A stretch of 64,000 nt of DNA, from contig NZ_CP136864.1 of assembly GCF_045689235.1 (NCBI RefSeq), positions 1,302,001 to 1,366,000 on the forward strand, given 5' to 3'. Positions within the stretch are counted from its first letter, which is position 1. Each line of letters starts with the position of its first letter. The notes beneath the pieces are model-generated. The model saw only the letters and a program-made list of their open reading frames with translations, had not been told where the DNA came from and made no database searches. Shown here in pieces: positions 27,313 to 36,952 of the stretch. This DNA is from Congregibacter variabilis. GTDB taxonomy: Bacteria; Pseudomonadota; Gammaproteobacteria; Pseudomonadales; Halieaceae. The translations under genes and the position numbers were made by a program.

Positions 27313-27915
27313 TTATGCCGACAGCTCCTCCTCGATCTGTTGCAGGCGCTCTTTGCCAAAAAACATTTCATCGCCCACATAAAACGTCGGAATTCCAAAG
27401 GCACCCCGCGCTACCGCTTCGGCGGTATTAGCCATAAGTTTCGCCTTCACCTGCGGGTTCTGAGTACTCTCCAGCAAAGCCTGTCCATCCAGACCCGCGT
27501 CCGTCATTGCCTGCTGGTACACCTGTGGGTCATCCATTTTGAGGCCCTGCTCCCACATGCTAGTCAGGCCAACGGTGATATATTGCTCTAACTGCCCATT
27601 GCTTTGCGCGGCAATCGCCCCGCGCATGAGCAACAGCGTGTTAACCGGAAAATGCGGATTGAACTTAAACTTAAGTAATTCATGCTTTGCAATAAACCGC
27701 TGTATTTCCAATTGATCGTATTCAAGCTTTCCCTTGATACCCTGAAAGGCAAGCATGGGCGCCTGATTGCCCGTGGACTTAAACAGCCCCCCCAATAAAC
27801 AAGGAATGACGTTTAAAGAGGCATTTGTCCGCTCGAGGATGGCTGGCAATGCTTTATAAACCAGATACGCATTGGGGCTGGCAAAGTCGAAGATAAAATC
27901 CAGTGTCTTGCTCAT
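27313..27915 (-). CDS. 2-hydroxychromene-2-carboxylate isomerase family (DsbA-fold) protein
   Basis: A 200-residue cytoplasmic thioredoxin-fold protein of the HCCA isomerase/GST-kappa group. It has FDFASPNAYL (the Ser-Pro that replaces the DsbA active-site Cys), LLGGLFK, a helical insert and the GAFGIPTFYV...FFGKERL end that closes the family domain. Members isomerise glutathione conjugates in aromatic catabolism, but many are generic glutathione-dependent enzymes. ATG 27915 follows AAGGA by 8 bases and is preferred over an upstream ATG. It is 85 bp downstream of the atypical SDR gene, same strand. No aromatic ring-cleavage genes are in the window. Confidence 0.85.
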   Translation of the reverse strand: MSKTLDFIFDFASPNAYLVYKALPAILERTNASLNVIPCLLGGLFKSTGNQAPMLAFQGIKGKLEYDQLEIQRFIAKHELLKFKFNPHFPVNTLLLMRGAIAAQSNGQLEQYITVGLTSMWEQGLKMDDPQVYQQAMTDAGLDGQALLESTQNPQVKAKLMANTAEAVARGAFGIPTFYVGDEMFFGKERLQQIEEELSA

Positions 27916-28000
27916 TGCATTTCCTTTATGTTCTGCAAGTTCCTTGGGGGAGAAAGGCATTATCAATTAACGAGCTGTAAGTCCAAAACATATCCCGCAA

Positions 28001-28780
28001 TCAAACCAGTTTCGGCGCGTGATTGAACCATGCCAGGTCCGAATAGGCCCGTAAGTCTAACTCATGAGTCCAGGCCGAACGATGCTGCTGAGCAAGGTGG
28101 AAATAGGTCTCTGCCATATGCTCGGGAACCAACAAACCATCGTGCTCGCTGCCCTTTGCCTCGCGCAGTTTTGCAAAGTTCTCTGGCCCCAACATTTTCC
28201 CCAAAGTATCCGGTGCGTCGACAGCGCCATCAATCAGTACGTGCGCCACGTGAATACCTTTGGACGCAAACTCTGCGTTCAAGGTCTGACACAGCATGCG
28301 CCGCCCACCCATGGCTGCCGCGTGGGAATGCTGCCCCGCGTTACCTCGCACGGCGGCGGTAGCAGAGGTCACCAGCAATGTGCCCGTGCCTCTGGCCTCC
28401 ATGAGGGGAAAGACGCAGCTGGCGATTCTAAACAGTGCAAAGGTAGCGAGACGCCAACCGAGCTCAAAGACCTTATAGCTCGTATCACCAAGAGCGCGGT
28501 TACCTATCTGCGCGCCAAGATTGAACAGTACGACTTCGATCGGTCCGATGTTTGCCTCGACGTCCGCCACGAGTTCTTCGATGGAGCCTTCATCAGCAGC
28601 GTTGATAATTCGACCCGTTGCGGAGCCGCCCGTATCCTTTATCTCGACAACCAAGCGCTTGAGGCCGTCTTCATCACTGCGGCGGCACAACACAGTGTGA
28701 TAGCCCTCCCGCGCAAAACGTTTGCCAACGGTGCCACCAATGCCGGCCCCCGCGCCCAGAACAAGACATACTTTTTTCAT
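28001..28780 (-). CDS. Atypical short-chain dehydrogenase/reductase (no YxxxK)
   Basis: A 259-residue Rossmann protein with GAGAGIGG (TGxxxGIG counterpart), a basic residue pair for NADP (CRRSDE), FNLGAQIG (NNAG counterpart) and LLVTSATAAVRG carrying the catalytic-strand Ser. Where SDRs have YxxxK this protein reads HSHAAAMGG, so Tyr is His and Lys is Met. Catalytic hydride transfer by the usual route is therefore doubtful. HVAHVLIDGAVDAPD and the late HMAETYFHLAQQ.RSAWTHELDLR segment match a recognised SDR subgroup that varies at these positions. It is divergent from the M20 peptidase gene (60 bp) and probably co-transcribed with the HCCA isomerase gene. Confidence 0.8.
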   Translation of the reverse strand: MKKVCLVLGAGAGIGGTVGKRFAREGYHTVLCRRSDEDGLKRLVVEIKDTGGSATGRIINAADEGSIEELVADVEANIGPIEVVLFNLGAQIGNRALGDTSYKVFELGWRLATFALFRIASCVFPLMEARGTGTLLVTSATAAVRGNAGQHSHAAAMGGRRMLCQTLNAEFASKGIHVAHVLIDGAVDAPDTLGKMLGPENFAKLREAKGSEHDGLLVPEHMAETYFHLAQQHRSAWTHELDLRAYSDLAWFNHAPKLV

Positions 28781-28840
28781 CGCTCACACCCTCTCTAAGC
28801 ACTACACTGACGCCAGTCCCATACAACCTGGAGAACAACC

Positions 28841-30241
28841 ATGCTTCGAAGCCGCTGGCTGGCACTGCCCTTGCTCATTATCAACTTGAGCGCCACCGCT
28901 CAGACAAATTCTATTGAGAGCGAGCATGCGCAAAAAACCCTCGAAATCTACCGCAACATAGTAGAAGTCGATACCTCAAAAACCAAAGGTAACACCTTGC
29001 GGGTCGCTCAGTATTTGGGCGATCAACTGATAGACGCTGGCTTTGCCAGTGAGGATGTTCGCGTTATTCCCAAGGATGACTTTGGCGTATTAATCGCAAC
29101 CTACCGCGGTGATAACAGTTCGGGTAAAAAGCCCATCCTGCTGCTTGGCCACCTGGACGTCGTAGAAGCCCTGCAAGAAGACTGGGTACGTCCACCCTTT
29201 AAGCTAACCCAGGATGATGTGAATTTTTACGCCCGGGGCACCATCGACAATAAATTTGGCGTTGCGCAACTTACTGGCACCATGATCCGTCTCAAAAAAG
29301 AGGGCTTTGTGCCAGACAGAGATTTAATCCTGGCATTTTCCGGGGACGAAGAGAGCGGCATGATCACCACCCGCATGATGGCCTATGAAATGCCCGAACT
29401 TGTAGAGGCAGAATATGCGCTTAACTCGGACTCTGGCGGTGGCAGCCTGACTGCTGATGGACGCGCCATTGACTACAGCCTTCAGGCCGCTGAGAAGACC
29501 TTTGCCACGTGGGAGATCACCGTGCGCAACCCCGGCGGACACAGCAGTCGCCCCCGTGATGACAATGCCATCTACGAATTAGCCAGCGGCATTAAAGCAA
29601 TAGAAGCCCACCGCTTCCCCGTCATGTGGAGCGAGATGACCTTGTCTTACTTTCAACAAGTCGGTGACAAACTGGGGGGCGAGCTAGGCGATGCCATGGT
29701 GCGTTTTGCCTATGACCCCGAGGACGAAGAAGCCGCGGCACGATTGCGCACGGAACCCTCCTATGTGGGGACCACTCGCACTACCTGTGTGGTCACCATG
29801 CTCGAAGCAGGACACGCAGAGAACGCTCTCCCCCAATCAGCCACCGCGACTGTCAACTGCCGGATTTTTCCTGGCGTGTCCGTAGCAGACATCGAGGCAG
29901 AGTTGCGGTCGGTAGTGGGTAATGCGGAAGCCGAATTTGTACTTTTGGGGGACCCCACAGAAAGCCCGATCTCAGAAATCCGCGCCGATGTTCTGGCGGC
30001 AGTGGGCCATGCGGTACACAGCCGCTATCCGGGTCTGGATCTCATTGCCTATATGTCATCGGGCGGTACAGACGGTATGCACTTTCGTAAAGCAGGGGTC
30101 CCCACCTTTGGCGTTGGGAGTATCTTTATGAATCCCGATGAAAAATTTGCCCATGGCCTGAACGAGCGAGTCCCGGTAAAGGCGTTTTACGATGCCCTGG
30201 ACCACTGGTCGATTATCATTCGGGATCTAACGGGCAGTTAA
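28841..30241 (+). CDS. M20/M28-type exported metallopeptidase (carboxypeptidase-like)
   Basis: The 466-residue product has a signal peptide (LALPLLIINLSATAQ) and the di-zinc M20 core: GHLDVV, RGTIDNKFG with the bridging Asp, and SGDEESGM with the catalytic Glu pair. A lid/dimerisation domain follows from about 220 to 335 (GGHSSRPRDDNAIYEL is the GGHSS motif), and a late GTDGMHFRKAGVPTFG-type segment with HGLNERVPV gives the last zinc His. It probably trims peptides or N-acyl amino acids in the periplasm. GGAG lies 8 bases before ATG 28841. A strong hairpin follows the stop. Confidence 0.88.
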   Translation: MLRSRWLALPLLIINLSATAQTNSIESEHAQKTLEIYRNIVEVDTSKTKGNTLRVAQYLGDQLIDAGFASEDVRVIPKDDFGVLIATYRGDNSSGKKPILLLGHLDVVEALQEDWVRPPFKLTQDDVNFYARGTIDNKFGVAQLTGTMIRLKKEGFVPDRDLILAFSGDEESGMITTRMMAYEMPELVEAEYALNSDSGGGSLTADGRAIDYSLQAAEKTFATWEITVRNPGGHSSRPRDDNAIYELASGIKAIEAHRFPVMWSEMTLSYFQQVGDKLGGELGDAMVRFAYDPEDEEAAARLRTEPSYVGTTRTTCVVTMLEAGHAENALPQSATATVNCRIFPGVSVADIEAELRSVVGNAEAEFVLLGDPTESPISEIRADVLAAVGHAVHSRYPGLDLIAYMSSGGTDGMHFRKAGVPTFGVGSIFMNPDEKFAHGLNERVPVKAFYDALDHWSIIIRDLTGS

Positions 30242-30248
30242 CACTTAG

Positions 30249-30274
30249 GGCTCACCGCTGAAAGGCGGTGAGCC
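30249..30274 (+). terminator. Hairpin after the M20 peptidase gene
   Basis: A perfect 10-bp inverted repeat, GGCTCACCGC (30249-30258) and GCGGTGAGCC (30265-30274), with a six-base loop starts 7 bp after the stop codon. No T run follows, so it may stabilise the mRNA end or act as a weak terminator between convergent genes. Confidence 0.5.
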
Positions 30275-30343
30275 AATCAACCCTTATCGGATCGTTCGGC
30301 AATCCCCGCGTGCAGCAGCCCCCAAACGGCCTGTGTTATGACC

Positions 30344-32380
30344 CTAATGTTGGGCCTTCTTCCAATCATCAAGCCACTTTGGCAGTGCGTCGGGAGGCAT
30401 AGGTCTTGCGATTCCGTAGCCCTGGCCCAGTTCACAACCCAGACTGAGCAGGGCCTGACAATGTGCTTCACTTTCGACACCCTCAGCAACAATCTTTCGC
30501 TTAAATGAGTGTCCCAGTCCTATGACACCTTGGACGATAGACATATCGCTGGCATCGTCCAACATGCCACGCACAAAAGTCTGGTCAATTTTTATTCGCT
30601 GTGCAGGCAATCGCCGTAAGTACGTCAACGAAGAGTAGCCGGTGCCAAAGTCATCAATCGCAAAGCTCACACCGAGTCCGGTGCATTCAGTCATAACACT
30701 GGCCACCTTCTCCAGGTTGTCGAGCGCACTGGTCTCCAACACTTCCAGCTCAAGATTCGCCGGATCCACCAAAGGATGACGAGCAAGAAGCTCAGCTAAT
30801 CGCGCAGCAAAACCGGGCTGCTGCAAATGAAAGCCGTCGACATTCACGTTAACGCAGATATTCAGCCCCTGCTGCGACCAGGCTTCAATTTGAGACAGCG
30901 CGGTCTCAAACACCCAGTCACCCAAATCGACCGCAAGTGCATTGTTTTGCGTCGCACCCAGAAAGGCCTCTGGTTCAAGCAGATTACCTTCTTCTGAAGG
31001 CCAACGAATCAGCGCCTCTACGCCCACAAAATCATGTGTCACAAGCTCAATTACCGGCTGAAAATGCAGGACAAACCCACCGTCAACGAGAGCACTACGA
31101 ATAGAATCCTGAAGCCGCGACTGTTCTTGAAAAGCCGCATATCGTAGAGTGTCAAAATATTGCCAACTACCCTTATCTTTCACTTTTGCGAGGTACATAG
31201 CCTGGTCAGCATGCCGAATTAACTGTTCCGGGTCTGCGCTATCCTCGGGGTAAAGCGTCACACCAATGCTGGCTGATGGTGTGACCTTGTCTCCGTCAAT
31301 ATCGACAGGCCGGCGTACTGCCTCCAACAGCTGCGCCAAAATCGACTCGCATTGTGTATGGTTCTCAAGCTTGGGTAGTACGGCAACAAATTCGTCACCG
31401 CCAAATCGCGCCAGGGTATCCACTGAACGCAGTGCCGCCTTCATATTGCTGGAAACCTCTAACAGCAAACGATCGGCTGCGCCGCGGCCGTATCGATCGT
31501 TAATTTTCTTGAAATCATCCAGATCTACGAACAAGACGCCGACGGACTGCTCTCGACTCACACACTGCAGCAGGGCCTGCGATAAACGATCAGACAACAG
31601 CGTTCGGTTGGGAAGCCCCGTCAGCACATCAAAGTGCGCCATGTGATCGAGCTGTCGCTGCTGCTCTACGGCTTCCGCGACATTGGTGTAAAGACACACA
31701 AAACTCACTATGTCACCTGCCGGCCCCCGTACGGCAGTGGCACTCATCTGGACGGGATAAACCATCCCGCTCTTGTTCCGATTCCAGATCACTCCGAGCC
31801 AAGAGCCTTCGTCTTGAGCGGCACGCCAGATTCCAGCATAGAAGCTGTTAGAGTGCTCTTTGGACCGGTGGATGCCCAGTTTACTGCCTATTAGTTCTGC
31901 CCTGGTGTAGCCACTCATTGCTAAGAATGCGCCATTGACGTCCAGCGTCACGCCCTTGGGTGACGCAATCACAATGCCTTCCTCGGCGTGCGTAAATACT
32001 GTTGCTGCGAGTTGCAGCGCGTCATCCGAAGCACGTTTTTCGCGAATAGCCCGGGGAAGCCAGTTTCGAATAAGAATGAACAGAACCACGAACCCGGCCA
32101 GGACATTAATGAGCTTGGGGACAAGAACCATGGAGGGTTTGGCGAGCTCGACAGCAATCGAAGGCGATAGAAACCCGTAAAGTGAGTTGAAGTACAAACC
32201 GAAATAAGCGCTCTCAAACACCGTTCGAAAGGCGTCGATAGACAAAATCACCAGCAAGATGGAGACGTTGGGGTCTCGTCGAGCTTCACCACGCGAGGCC
32301 AGATAAAATCCCAGAATCACTAACCACAGGACCGTTAAAACCCAGTAAGACAGTGAAGTAAGAATCTCGATGGTCGTAAT
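30344..32380 (-). CDS. Membrane PAS-GGDEF-EAL cyclic-di-GMP signalling protein
   Basis: This protein has two or three N-terminal membrane helices, a PAS domain (ATVFTHAEEGIVIASP... to VCLYTNVAEA), an intact GGDEF domain (RFGGDEF) and an intact EAL domain (VEALIRW, NLELEVLE, DDFGTGYSSL, EGVES). The start needs attention. A GTG at 32320 begins inside a hydrophobic helix, whereas the frame upstream encodes IEILTSLSYWVLTVLWLVILG, a full first helix with no ATG, GTG or TTG. An ATT at 32380 lies six bases after GGAG and is used here (678 residues); it is a rare but known start codon. Convergent with the M20 peptidase gene. Confidence 0.82.
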   Translation of the reverse strand: MTTIEILTSLSYWVLTVLWLVILGFYLASRGEARRDPNVSILLVILSIDAFRTVFESAYFGLYFNSLYGFLSPSIAVELAKPSMVLVPKLINVLAGFVVLFILIRNWLPRAIREKRASDDALQLAATVFTHAEEGIVIASPKGVTLDVNGAFLAMSGYTRAELIGSKLGIHRSKEHSNSFYAGIWRAAQDEGSWLGVIWNRNKSGMVYPVQMSATAVRGPAGDIVSFVCLYTNVAEAVEQQRQLDHMAHFDVLTGLPNRTLLSDRLSQALLQCVSREQSVGVLFVDLDDFKKINDRYGRGAADRLLLEVSSNMKAALRSVDTLARFGGDEFVAVLPKLENHTQCESILAQLLEAVRRPVDIDGDKVTPSASIGVTLYPEDSADPEQLIRHADQAMYLAKVKDKGSWQYFDTLRYAAFQEQSRLQDSIRSALVDGGFVLHFQPVIELVTHDFVGVEALIRWPSEEGNLLEPEAFLGATQNNALAVDLGDWVFETALSQIEAWSQQGLNICVNVNVDGFHLQQPGFAARLAELLARHPLVDPANLELEVLETSALDNLEKVASVMTECTGLGVSFAIDDFGTGYSSLTYLRRLPAQRIKIDQTFVRGMLDDASDMSIVQGVIGLGHSFKRKIVAEGVESEAHCQALLSLGCELGQGYGIARPMPPDALPKWLDDWKKAQH

Positions 32381-32652
32381 TACTGTCTCCTCATGCGAGA
32401 CCTTGCGCGAGAACCCACAACGCAGTGCAGGCCGTAGAAAGTGCAGACTAGTTTATGCAAGCGCACTTTTTATTGACGCAGGACAGGTAAATCGGCAATT
32501 TATTGCTTGCGGTAGCCTGCTCGGATGGGTTTTAAGCCTTAGGTGCCGAGTAAAAATCCTCCAGGATATGCTCATCGCTGGCAGCGAAGCTCTCTTATCG
32601 AGTAGATTGCATATCAAATTCTATTTTTAGCAAGCCGCAAATAAGGATCTCT

Positions 32653-33951
32653 ATGAAATCGTGGATATTTTCCGGCGCAGTCGCGCTGCTGATGGTCGCC
32701 AGAGCCAGCGCCGCAGAACTGCAGCCGACCGAGCAGCGCATAAGCCAGTGGGTCGACGAAAATACTGAAGCGGCGATCGAACTCCTTGCCGAGACCGTCA
32801 ATATTGGTAGCGGCACAATGAATCTCAAAGGTGTTCGAGAAGTCGGCCGCGTTATGCAACGTGAACTGGACGGTCTGGGCCTTGATACACAGTGGATAGA
32901 AATGCCACAGGAGATGAACCGTGCGGGCCACCTCTTTGGTCGTAAAGACGGCAGCGGCAAGAAGCTTCTTCTTATCGGACATCTGGACACTGTGTTTGAA
33001 AGCGATGACAACTTTCAGGCCTTCCAGCGCGAAGGCGACATAGCAAAGGGACCCGGTATTGCCGATATGAAGTCAGGCAATGTGGTCATTGTTTATGCCC
33101 TAAAGGCACTTCAGGAAATAGGGGCTCTCGAGGACATCCCCATTGTTGTCGCCTACACAGGCGACGAAGAGAAGAGTGGAAGACCACTGTCGATCTCCCG
33201 CAAGGACCTCATCGAAGCAGGACAGTGGGCCGACATTTCCCTGGGCTTTGAGAGCGCAAGCTACGCCGACGGATCCGACTGGGCGACCATCGCTCGGCGC
33301 AGTGCCAGCAGCTGGACCCTGGAGGTCACAGGTAAACAGGCGCACTCTTCGGGTATTTTCAGTGATGAGGTCGGTGCCGGAGCAATTCATGAAGCCGCGC
33401 GCATCCTTCACAGCTTTTACGCTGAAGTTCGAGGCGAGTACGGCCTGACGTTTAACGCGGGAACCATACAGGGAGGCACAACAGTCGACTACGATCCCCA
33501 GCAGAATCGGGGTGAAACTTTTGGCAAAACGAACGTGGTACCGCGCAAGGTCGTGGTACACGGTGGCATCCGCACCATCACAGAAGAACAACTGGCGCGG
33601 ACGCAGGAGCGCATGCGCGCGATTGTAGCCAACAGTCTTCCACAGACTTTTGCAGAGATCAGCTTCGTGGAGAGTTACCCTCCCATGGCACCCACGGATG
33701 GCAACCGACGGCTGGCAAAAGAACTCTCCAGCATCAACGAAGCACTGGGCCGTGGACCTATGCCCGTGTGGGACCCTCTTAAACGAGGCGCTGCGGATGT
33801 GTCGTTTGTTGCACCCTATACCGATGCTTTGGCGGGCTTAGGTGCGATTGGCGAAGGGGGACACACCCCCAACGAGAGTCTCGAGCTAAGCTCTATGGCC
33901 GTCGCGATCAAACGAGCAGCCATTTTGATTTATCGCTTGTCCAGGTCCTAG
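32653..33951 (+). CDS. Exported M20 glutamate carboxypeptidase-like metallopeptidase
   Basis: A 432-residue protein with a signal peptide ending ASAAE. Zinc-site motifs are GHLDTVF, GPGIADMKSG (bridging Asp) and YTGDEEKSG, with a lid domain containing GKQAHSSG and a final GGHTPNESLEL. This is the CPG2 (glutamate carboxypeptidase) subgroup, which hydrolyses C-terminal Glu from folates or peptides; substrate not determinable. AAGGA lies 6 bases before ATG 32653. The gene ends one base before the stop codon of the convergent DsrE-like gene. It is not a close copy of the other M20 enzyme at 28841. Confidence 0.88.
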   Translation: MKSWIFSGAVALLMVARASAAELQPTEQRISQWVDENTEAAIELLAETVNIGSGTMNLKGVREVGRVMQRELDGLGLDTQWIEMPQEMNRAGHLFGRKDGSGKKLLLIGHLDTVFESDDNFQAFQREGDIAKGPGIADMKSGNVVIVYALKALQEIGALEDIPIVVAYTGDEEKSGRPLSISRKDLIEAGQWADISLGFESASYADGSDWATIARRSASSWTLEVTGKQAHSSGIFSDEVGAGAIHEAARILHSFYAEVRGEYGLTFNAGTIQGGTTVDYDPQQNRGETFGKTNVVPRKVVVHGGIRTITEEQLARTQERMRAIVANSLPQTFAEISFVESYPPMAPTDGNRRLAKELSSINEALGRGPMPVWDPLKRGAADVSFVAPYTDALAGLGAIGEGGHTPNESLELSSMAVAIKRAAILIYRLSRS

Positions 33952-33952
33952 C

Positions 33953-34468
33953 TCAGTAGGGATTGAGACTGAATCCGCGTCGCTGCAGTTCGGCATGGGC
34001 AACCATAGCAGCAGGCGCCATCTGCACCCCGGGCAACACATCGTCATCACCAACGCCCCGGTGTAGAGCGGCTACGCCACATACCCATATTTCGCCGCCG
34101 CGTGCTATCAATTCAGCAACAAGCTTGGCATTGGGATTGCTCACGCCCTCGCCATAGGCTTCTTCGTACCGCGCAGTATTGGCGATGTCGTAGATCGCGG
34201 GACCGTGTACAACCACAGCGCTGGTCACCTGCTTAGGATCGATACCGGCTTTTTCCATGTACTTGTAAAGAGCCACAGCCCGAGCCAGCGCCGCATTGGT
34301 CTTTTCGCTCTCACCCTCGATGGAATCAAAGGCGTGCATCCATACGCCGTCAGCGGGAAACGCCATTGTCGGAGTAACAACGACCCCCTCGTCAGCGCAG
34401 CTTGTCGTCGCAAATGGCGATCCCATAAGTGTGACGATCAGGATCATAACGGGTGAGAACATCTTCAT
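33953..34468 (-). CDS. Exported DsrE-family protein
   Basis: A 171-residue protein with a signal peptide (MFSPVMILIVTLMGSPFATTSCA) and a DsrE/DsrF-like alpha/beta fold: ARAVALYKYMEKAGIDPKQVTSAVVVHGPAIYDI, then LIARGGEIWVCGVAALHRGV, whose Cys aligns with the conserved sulfur-relay Cys. The C-terminal MAPAAMVAHAELQRRGFSLNPY completes the domain. Exported single-domain DsrE proteins are widespread but of unknown role; sulfur or thiol chemistry is inference only. GGAG lies 8 bases before the ATG. Confidence 0.8.
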   Translation of the reverse strand: MKMFSPVMILIVTLMGSPFATTSCADEGVVVTPTMAFPADGVWMHAFDSIEGESEKTNAALARAVALYKYMEKAGIDPKQVTSAVVVHGPAIYDIANTARYEEAYGEGVSNPNAKLVAELIARGGEIWVCGVAALHRGVGDDDVLPGVQMAPAAMVAHAELQRRGFSLNPY

Positions 34469-34778
34469 CTTTATAGCTCCAAAGGTAAATACACGGCAGT
34501 TGTCGACGTATTCCGACCTTACGCCTGTCAGCCATTTTTTTCATCTACTCGTCGCAGACAACTGAAAAGCCCACGTTACTGTGTATCGACCAACGGCTTT
34601 GGTGCACAACCAGCATGAGCCCGGTATTAACAGCAGAACGTGTCGTTTTAGCTTGAAAGCATGTAACTGGTGACCTGAGTGGTCGATTATCGAATTAGTC
34701 ATTCGAACGATCAGGCAAACCAGCTGAGCGGAGGCACGTATGTAACTATAATGAGGTAATAGACGAGGAATACGATTA
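34469..34778. other. 310-bp intergenic region between divergent genes
   Basis: It separates the DsrE-like gene from the ThDP-enzyme gene. A TATAAT at 34747-34752 could be a -10 box for the latter, about 30 bp before its start, with no clear -35 partner. No gene or convincing RNA is seen. Confidence 0.35.
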
Positions 34779-36422
34779 ATGAAGGCGTCCGACCTGTTTG
34801 TAAAAGCGCTTGAAGCCGAGGGCGTGGAATACGTGTTTGGCATCCCGGGGGAAGAAAACCTGGATCTCCTTGAGTCTCTGCGCAGCTCATCCATCAAGTT
34901 GATCCTTACCCGCCATGAGCAGGCGGCCGGATTCATGGCAGCAACCTATGGACGACTAACCGGCAATGTGGGGGTTTGCCTGTCTACGCTGGGCCCCGGC
35001 GCGACCAATCTGGTTACCGCGGCCGCCTACGCACAGCTGGGCGCCATGCCCATGTTGATGATTACCGGCCAAAAGCCGATCAAAAACTCCAAGCAGGGGC
35101 TCTTTCAGATTCTTGACGTTGTAGACATGATGCAACCTCTGACTAAGTACACGTCTCAGGTGGTCAGCGGTGATCGCGTGCCTTCCATCGTGCGCGAGGC
35201 GTTTCGACTGGCACACGAGGAACGCCCGGGCGCTGTACACATTGAGCTGCCCGAGGACATCGCTGCCGAGGAGACCAACGTCCAGCTCATCGATCCGAGC
35301 CTGGTACGGCGACCTATCGCCGAGTACAAGGCGATCAATGCCGCGGTAGAAATGATCGAGCAGGCTACCTCGCCAATGCTCCTGGTCGGCGCGGGTGCGA
35401 ATCGTAAGCTCACCGCGAAGATGCTGCGCGAGTTCGTCGACAAAACGGGCATTCCGTTCGTCACCACGCAAATGGGTAAAGGCGTGCTCGACGAACACAG
35501 CGAGCTGTTCATGGGCACGGCGGCGCTCTCGGATCATGATTTTGTGCACCGGGTTATCGAGGCCTCAGACCTGATAATCAACGTGGGTCACGACGTTGTG
35601 GAAAAACCGCCTTTTTTCATGCGAGCAACAGACAGTCGGCGGGTAATACACATTAACTTTGGCTCGGCCATAGTGGACCCGGTGTACTTCCCGCAGTTAG
35701 AAGTCGTTGGAGACATTGCGAACAGCATCTGGCAGTTGAAAGAGAAGCTCCAGACGCAACCCGACTGGGATTTTTCACTTTTTCAACGTGCTCGCGAGGC
35801 TGATCTTGAGCACCGCACTCACAGCGAGAACGACGACCGCTTCCCCGTATTGCCCGAGCGCCTGGTGCGTGCCGTGCGCGCGGCGGTACCCAAGGAAACC
35901 ATCGTTACTCTGGACAATGGCGTTTATAAAATTTGGTTTGCGCGCAACTTTCCTGCGGCGCACTCCAACACAATGCTTTTGGACAATGCGCTAGCCACCA
36001 TGGGGGCGGGCCTTCCTTCTGCGATGGCCGCAAAGCTGGTATACCCCGAACGTCCGGTGGTCAGTGTTTGCGGTGACGGCGGCTTCATGATGAATAGCCA
36101 GGAGGTTGAAACTGCGGTGCGTCTTGGACTACATCTGGTAGTTCTCATCTTACGCGACGACGCTTACGGAATGATCAAATGGAAACAGGCGGACGTGGGG
36201 TTTACCGAATTCGGCCTGGATTACGGTAACCCCGACTTCGTGCGCTACGCCGAAGCGTATGGCGCCAAAGGCTGGCGCATCGAGAGCGCCGAGGAGCTTG
36301 AGCCCTTGCTGACCAGATGCCTGGAAGAACCTGCAGTGCACATCATCGACGTGCACGTGGATTACTCCCTGAACAAGACAACGCTCTTCGACACTATTCC
36401 CAAGCTAAGTGCCGCCCTATAG
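34779..36422 (+). CDS. Acetolactate synthase large-subunit-type ThDP enzyme
   Basis: This 547-residue enzyme has the three ThDP-family domains: PYR (VFGIPGEENLDLLESL, catalytic Glu in RHEQAAGFMA, GPGATNLVT), a central domain (VLLVGAGANRK) and PP (GDGGFMMNSQE, then the Asn-bearing RDDAYGMIKWKQ). It resembles catabolic acetolactate synthase/AlsS-like proteins, condensing pyruvate, rather than benzoylformate decarboxylase. There is no small regulatory subunit gene next to it, which fits a stand-alone enzyme. AGGA precedes ATG 34779. Some members use glyoxylate or oxo-acids, so specificity stays open. Confidence 0.85.
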   Translation: MKASDLFVKALEAEGVEYVFGIPGEENLDLLESLRSSSIKLILTRHEQAAGFMAATYGRLTGNVGVCLSTLGPGATNLVTAAAYAQLGAMPMLMITGQKPIKNSKQGLFQILDVVDMMQPLTKYTSQVVSGDRVPSIVREAFRLAHEERPGAVHIELPEDIAAEETNVQLIDPSLVRRPIAEYKAINAAVEMIEQATSPMLLVGAGANRKLTAKMLREFVDKTGIPFVTTQMGKGVLDEHSELFMGTAALSDHDFVHRVIEASDLIINVGHDVVEKPPFFMRATDSRRVIHINFGSAIVDPVYFPQLEVVGDIANSIWQLKEKLQTQPDWDFSLFQRAREADLEHRTHSENDDRFPVLPERLVRAVRAAVPKETIVTLDNGVYKIWFARNFPAAHSNTMLLDNALATMGAGLPSAMAAKLVYPERPVVSVCGDGGFMMNSQEVETAVRLGLHLVVLILRDDAYGMIKWKQADVGFTEFGLDYGNPDFVRYAEAYGAKGWRIESAEELEPLLTRCLEEPAVHIIDVHVDYSLNKTTLFDTIPKLSAAL

Positions 36423-36466
36423 TCAAGTTGGCTGCACAAGCATGCTTGCCGCAAGAGCACTCTGAC

Positions 36467-36952
36467 TTAACGCAAGGTGCCGCGGACCCGCGCTACTGCG
36501 GCAAAGTAAAGCGCGTAGACACTTACACAGAAAAACAGCACATCCAGACCGATCAGCCCCGGGGCCTCGTAGGCTCCGCGGTTGTCCAGCAAAAAGCCGC
36601 GAAAGAAAATCAGACAGGAAACCGCCAATGAAAGGCCGTACATAGTCACCGCCCAGCGCTTGCGCAAGAGTAGACCTATCGCACCCAAAATACGGCTTGA
36701 TGCCTTGAAAAGTGTGAGCCCAACAATCCACGGCGGCAATTGCTGCACGTAATCACCGTAGCCCGGCAAAATCATGCCGGCGTTCACCAGACGATCAAAA
36801 TCCGAAGGGCGCATTATGTACAGCGCCTCTGCGATCAGCAGTGCGTACCCAAGCCCCCATAGCAACAGTAGCCCGGATGCCAGCCAATACCGTCGAGACG
36901 TGGGGGAATCCACGTCTCGCTGTAAGCCAAAGCGAAAATAGTCAGCAGTCAT
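36467..36952 (-). CDS. Four-helix membrane protein of unknown function
   Basis: A 161-residue protein with hydrophobic helices at about 25-45, 74-92, 100-118 and 133-152 and an acidic loop (YIMRPSDFDRLVNAGM). No family is recognised. It converges on the ThDP-enzyme gene with 44 bp between stops. The hydropathy and conserved-looking loops favour a real gene over a shadow. Confidence 0.5.
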   Translation of the reverse strand: MTADYFRFGLQRDVDSPTSRRYWLASGLLLLWGLGYALLIAEALYIMRPSDFDRLVNAGMILPGYGDYVQQLPPWIVGLTLFKASSRILGAIGLLLRKRWAVTMYGLSLAVSCLIFFRGFLLDNRGAYEAPGLIGLDVLFFCVSVYALYFAAVARVRGTLR

